Shown here piece by piece: positions 5,023 through 7,514 of a stretch of 7,514 nt of DNA. The translations under genes and the position numbers were made by a program. Source of the stretch: Aminicenans sp964648465 (GTDB lineage: Bacteria > Acidobacteriota > Aminicenantia > Aminicenantales > Aminicenantaceae); NCBI GenBank assembly GCA_964648465.1, contig CAZYMU010000060.1, positions 1 to 7,514 of the forward strand, given 5' to 3'. The notes beneath the pieces were generated by a model, which was given only the letters and a program-made list of their open reading frames with translations, had not been told where the DNA came from and searched no databases. Each line of letters starts with the position of its first letter. Within the stretch, counting starts at the first letter, position 1.

Positions 5023-5276
5023 TCTTCAAGTTCCTTTGAAAAGCCTTCTTCTGCTAAAGCCTGTTTATATTTTGGATCTAACTTCGCACATTCTTGTGAA
5101 AGAAGGGCCTTTTCTATTCTCTCACCATAAAGATAAACAATGATCACTTGGTAATCCACTTCGGTGTTGGTATAGTCAAGAAGAGATTCGAGATCAAGGA
5201 TATCGAGGATACCTCCCATGTCCCGGACAAAGGACAGGTCATGGTCCGTTATTACGGGCTCTACTCCAATGCCCAC
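5007..5276 (-). CDS. MazE-type antitoxin remnant, apparently a chimeric open frame
   Basis: The last ~33 residues (LLSQECAKLDPKYKQALAEE...LEEWPEY) resemble the toxin-binding tail of antitoxins paired with MazF (compare AEEGL..DLKEWPEY endings), and the gene overlaps the MazF-type gene by 16 bp. The first ~55 residues (VEPVITDHDLSFVRDMGG, LDLESLLDY...) do not look like a ribbon-helix-helix or other antitoxin DNA-binding domain, and I do not recognise them. No such domain appears in the other two frames either. The GTG at 5276 has no ribosome site, and the frame stays open upstream to about 5340 with hydrophobic residues. The open frame may therefore join a foreign coding fragment to the antitoxin's end near 5110-5130. 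I see no promoter. Whether it is expressed is unclear. Confidence 0.45.
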   Translation of the reverse strand: MGIGVEPVITDHDLSFVRDMGGILDILDLESLLDYTNTEVDYQVIIVYLYGERIEKALLSQECAKLDPKYKQALAEEGFSKELEEWPEY

Positions 5277-5402
5277 AGAGGGAAGAAGAGGAATACCTAT
5301 GAGAGCCGAAACTCCTAGATCAGCAATTAATAGCGAACTCTACTCTGTATGGGCTTTTATAAACCAATTCTATGAAATTCTCTCTTTCCTAATGATTTCT
5401 TA
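5277..5402. other. Unassigned stretch left of the methyltransferase-gene promoter
   Basis: This stretch holds the upstream continuation of the minus-strand open frame of the antitoxin-like gene (ADLGVSALIGIPLLPSVG, no start with a ribosome site). The plus-strand frame over it is a shadow. I see no RNA gene, hairpin or promoter for the minus-strand genes. It may be the tail of a lost membrane-protein gene, but nothing supports a name. Confidence 0.3.
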
Positions 5403-5432
5403 TTGACTTTATATTTTTGTTTTATGTATTAT
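5403..5432 (+). promoter_or_regulatory. Probable promoter of the methyltransferase-HEAT gene
   Basis: TTGACT (5403-5408), an 18-bp spacer and TATTAT (5427-5432) point toward the gene. The leader to the coding start would be about 70-90 nt. Both hexamers are five of six matches. The DNA is AT-rich, so some chance of coincidence remains. Confidence 0.5.
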
Positions 5433-5510
5433 CTAGCGGCTCAGAGGATAAAAATTTGATGAAATTGAGAGAAAATCGTAAGTTTAAAAAAAGGGAATAC
5501 CTATCAAGAA

Positions 5511-7226
5511 ATGAAAAAGGAGAATGCATTGACTAATAAAAAATGGATTTCCGGATTTCTTTTATTGCTTTTAGCTGTGATTTTCAGCCTCGGGTTGACT
5601 TTTGCCTCAGTGGAACTACCAGGTCTTTTGAACAAAGCTCTTTACAGCACGGTTCCTGCTTTAGAGGGAGATTCCCATGCAGACGAATCAACTGTTTTCC
5701 ATACTGAATTGTTCATAAGCCATTACCACCTTCGGCTTATTGGATATATCTGCTTTGTTCTTATGATCGTGCTAATCGCAGCTGGTTTTATAACCGGAAA
5801 AAGAGGGCTTGCTTCTGCTGGAGCTCTGATGATATTTCTTCCCGTTTTTGCTCAGTTTGCGACCGTTATGTTTTTTCTCGCCGGATTGGGTGTGCTTAAT
5901 ATCGTGTGGCTGCCTGTTCTGGATATTTCTTTTAATGCGGGCCAACTGGGAGATATTGTCTATTTTCCCTATAGGCTGATTAGGTCTCTCTTTTTAAAGA
6001 TTGGAGTTGATATTCACTATCCGCTGATCTATTTGCTGGTAGGAATTGGGCTTCTTCTTTTTATCATCGGCACTTTCACATGGTTTATCTCTAGGCAGCA
6101 AAAAAAAGATATGGCGGATTTCTGGATCTATAGGATTTCACGCCATCCTCAGTATTTAGGATGGATTCTCTGGAGCTACGGAATGTTGCTGGCCCTGATG
6201 CGGGTAAGATACCCCAAGAGATCCTGGGGCATTGCAGCCTCCCTTCCTTGGCTGCTTTCAGCGATGATCATTATAGGCGTTGCGCTTCTTGAAGAGCGAA
6301 AAATGAAGAAACAACTGGGAAACCAATATGAAAAATACAGTATGAAAACGCCTTTTCTCTTTCCACTGCCAAAGTTCATCTCAAACGTATTTACGATACC
6401 CGCGCGTCTTCTCTTTAAAAAGAAAATTCCAGAGCGGAAGGGCGAAATCGCGGCTGTTCTTTCTATTTATATTTTACTGCTTGTCGGACTTTCACATATT
6501 TATGTTCGTTCTCGAATGTTTCCCAAAATTCCCGAAGGAATAAATTTAATTGAGTCGGAAAGCCGCGCAGAGAAATATATCCGTGCCCTGCGGCTGACTG
6601 ACAACTGGCATTTCCGTTATCCCTATGTTGAAGCGCTGGAAAAAATCGGTGAACAGTCAGTAATCCCTTTGATAAAGCTTCTTAAAGATCCTGACCCATC
6701 ACTGCGCCAAATAGCTGCTTCTTCTCTGGGAAGAATCGAGTCGCCTAGAGCAGTTGATGCTTTAATAGAAAGTCTTACTGATAAAAACAATAATATACAA
6801 TACTATGCTGCTCGTGCTCTAGGACAGATACGTACCGAAAAGGCAGTAGAACCGCTTAGCATTATGCTCAAGGAAAAATCAGGCCCTGCATTCTACACTG
6901 CAGCTGCTGCTTTAGGAAAGATTGGTTCACAGAAAGCCCTCGATCCTTTGATCGCAGCCCTGGACGAACCTAATAACTGGAACCGCAAGGCTATTGTTTC
7001 TGCTTTAGGAGACCTTGGTTCAGAAAAAGCAGTGGATCCTCTTCTCAATATTCTGGAAGAGGCGGAGCTAAATGTTCATGTAAAGCGGGAAATTATGGTG
7101 ACTTTCCTTAAGATAGGATCAAAACAAACTGTTAGCGCTTTGAAGAAAGCACTGAGTGATGATGATGCAGAGGTCCGGCTTTATGCTGGGGAAGCGCTGA
7201 AAAGATTGGAGAGGAAATGGCGTTAA
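5511..7226 (+). CDS. Integral-membrane methyltransferase (ICMT/PEMT-type) fused to HEAT repeats
   Basis: The 571-residue protein has about seven membrane spans (near 12-32, 73-95, 99-134, 170-193, 213-230, 238-260 and 313-332). Residues 170-284 carry the isoprenylcysteine/phospholipid methyltransferase signature: RHPQYLGW (211-218), where the ICMT/PEMT families have RHPxYxG, then LLEERKMKKQLGNQYEKY (259-276), the EE...fg..Y..Y block that helps bind S-adenosylmethionine. The substrate is unknown; it may be a lipid or a membrane-bound thiol or amine. After the last span, residues ~375-568 form six HEAT/PBS-lyase-type repeats (pattern VIPLIKLLKDPDPSLRQIAA), probably a protein-binding arm. Two starts compete: ATG at 5511, whose nearest purine run is 14 bases away, and TTG at 5529, with AAGGAG six bases upstream (5517-5522). 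The TTG start (565 residues) looks better for translation. It is a single gene with its own promoter and no clear terminator. Confidence 0.8.
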   Translation: MKKENALTNKKWISGFLLLLLAVIFSLGLTFASVELPGLLNKALYSTVPALEGDSHADESTVFHTELFISHYHLRLIGYICFVLMIVLIAAGFITGKRGLASAGALMIFLPVFAQFATVMFFLAGLGVLNIVWLPVLDISFNAGQLGDIVYFPYRLIRSLFLKIGVDIHYPLIYLLVGIGLLLFIIGTFTWFISRQQKKDMADFWIYRISRHPQYLGWILWSYGMLLALMRVRYPKRSWGIAASLPWLLSAMIIIGVALLEERKMKKQLGNQYEKYSMKTPFLFPLPKFISNVFTIPARLLFKKKIPERKGEIAAVLSIYILLLVGLSHIYVRSRMFPKIPEGINLIESESRAEKYIRALRLTDNWHFRYPYVEALEKIGEQSVIPLIKLLKDPDPSLRQIAASSLGRIESPRAVDALIESLTDKNNNIQYYAARALGQIRTEKAVEPLSIMLKEKSGPAFYTAAAALGKIGSQKALDPLIAALDEPNNWNRKAIVSALGDLGSEKAVDPLLNILEEAELNVHVKREIMVTFLKIGSKQTVSALKKALSDDDAEVRLYAGEALKRLERKWR

Positions 7227-7467
7227 AAATCTTAGTGGAGCGCAGACATGCCCTCAAATTCATCTGTTCCTCTTCTTCTTGTCTTCTAATCAGGCACTCA
7301 TTATTGTGAAGAACCAGTTTTTAAGGCAAAATATCAGCCCTTATTATGGGGTATCTTTCATGATATCTATAAGTTATCATGGCCCAACCCCTTTTCGTTT
7401 CGCTGAGAACCTCCGCCTGAGAAAACGCACTGTCTGAACGAATAGGACGAGTACAACAGCTGTCTAA
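7227..7467. other. Non-coding stretch after the methyltransferase gene
   Basis: No convincing open frame, RNA gene or terminator is visible. It contains a 7-bp perfect inverted repeat, CATGATA (7359-7365) and TATCATG (7375-7381), around a 9-base loop. A 7-base direct repeat CTGAGAA lies near 7402-7422. TCTGAACGA (7433-7441) is followed nine bases later by GTACA (7451-7455), which resembles in inverted form the sequence left of the IS481-like gene (1963-1976). Confidence 0.4.
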
Positions 7468-7511
7468 GCAAAGTCAAAATGTCCCCCTATCAGCAAAGCA
7501 AGAATGTCCCC
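7468..7511 (+). repeat. Tandem 19-bp repeats, probable end of a transposable element
   Basis: Two copies, 7468-7486 and 7493-7511, match at 16 of 19 positions. They share GCAAAG and AATGTCCCC and start 25 bp apart. Short repeats of this kind near an element end are transposase-binding sites in IS21-type and related DDE elements, and AAATGTCC-type ends are familiar there. The rest of the element would lie to the right of the window, so identity is inferred. Confidence 0.45.
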
Positions 7512-7514
7512 TTT

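Noticed and set aside
5218..5406. Plus-strand 62-codon open frame before the methyltransferase gene
   Set aside because: It has no recognisable domain or ribosome site, and it lies antisense to the antitoxin-like frame.
1..7514. CRISPR array, rRNA or tRNA genes
   Set aside because: No regularly spaced repeats beyond the pair at the right edge, and no conserved RNA sequence was seen on either strand.

Overview
The window reads as a mobile-element-scarred accessory region of a Gram-negative bacterium. A surface-antigen/BamA-type outer-membrane barrel shows that an outer membrane is present. The phylum cannot be fixed from sequence alone. The MacB/FtsX-type permease tail (RKVLGAS motif), the IS91- and IS481-type remnants and the HEAT-repeat protein would suit Acidobacteriota/Aminicenantes-like or FCB-type environmental lineages; this is inference at low confidence. 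Several genes are broken, so much of the region looks like decaying accessory DNA.

Left part (1-3080). A decayed IS91-family element (1-396) ends next to the C-terminal stub of an ABC-transporter permease (425-730). A convergent, intact outer-membrane barrel gene follows (762-1877, minus strand) with its own near-consensus promoter. Next comes an IS481-like transposase (from 2027) cut off before the rest of its DDE triad and joined out of frame to a second IS91 tail (about 2712-3080). The two IS91 tails are near-identical, share one frameshift and end at the same 3' boundary.

Middle (3081-5276), all genes on the minus strand. This is the most interesting part: it looks like a small integron cassette array. 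Reading along the minus strand, a MazEF-type pair comes first. Its toxin gene has two in-frame stops and loses family similarity exactly at a GTTAGAT site. A ribbon-helix-helix/RelE toxin-antitoxin cassette with its own promoter and operator follows, then a 61-bp attC site (4121-4181). Last is a promoterless membrane-anchored DUF6544-type gene that starts 30 bp after the attC cleavage point and was probably expressed by read-through from the toxin-antitoxin promoter. No integrase gene and no convincing second attC are present, so this would be a cassette cluster lacking integrase, or cassettes inserted at a secondary site.

Right part (5277-7514). A 571-residue plus-strand gene fuses a multi-spanning membrane domain containing an isoprenylcysteine/phospholipid methyltransferase-type core to six HEAT-like repeats. 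After it comes non-coding DNA ending at the window edge in two 19-bp repeats spaced 25 bp apart, which look like the end of another transposable element lying beyond the window.
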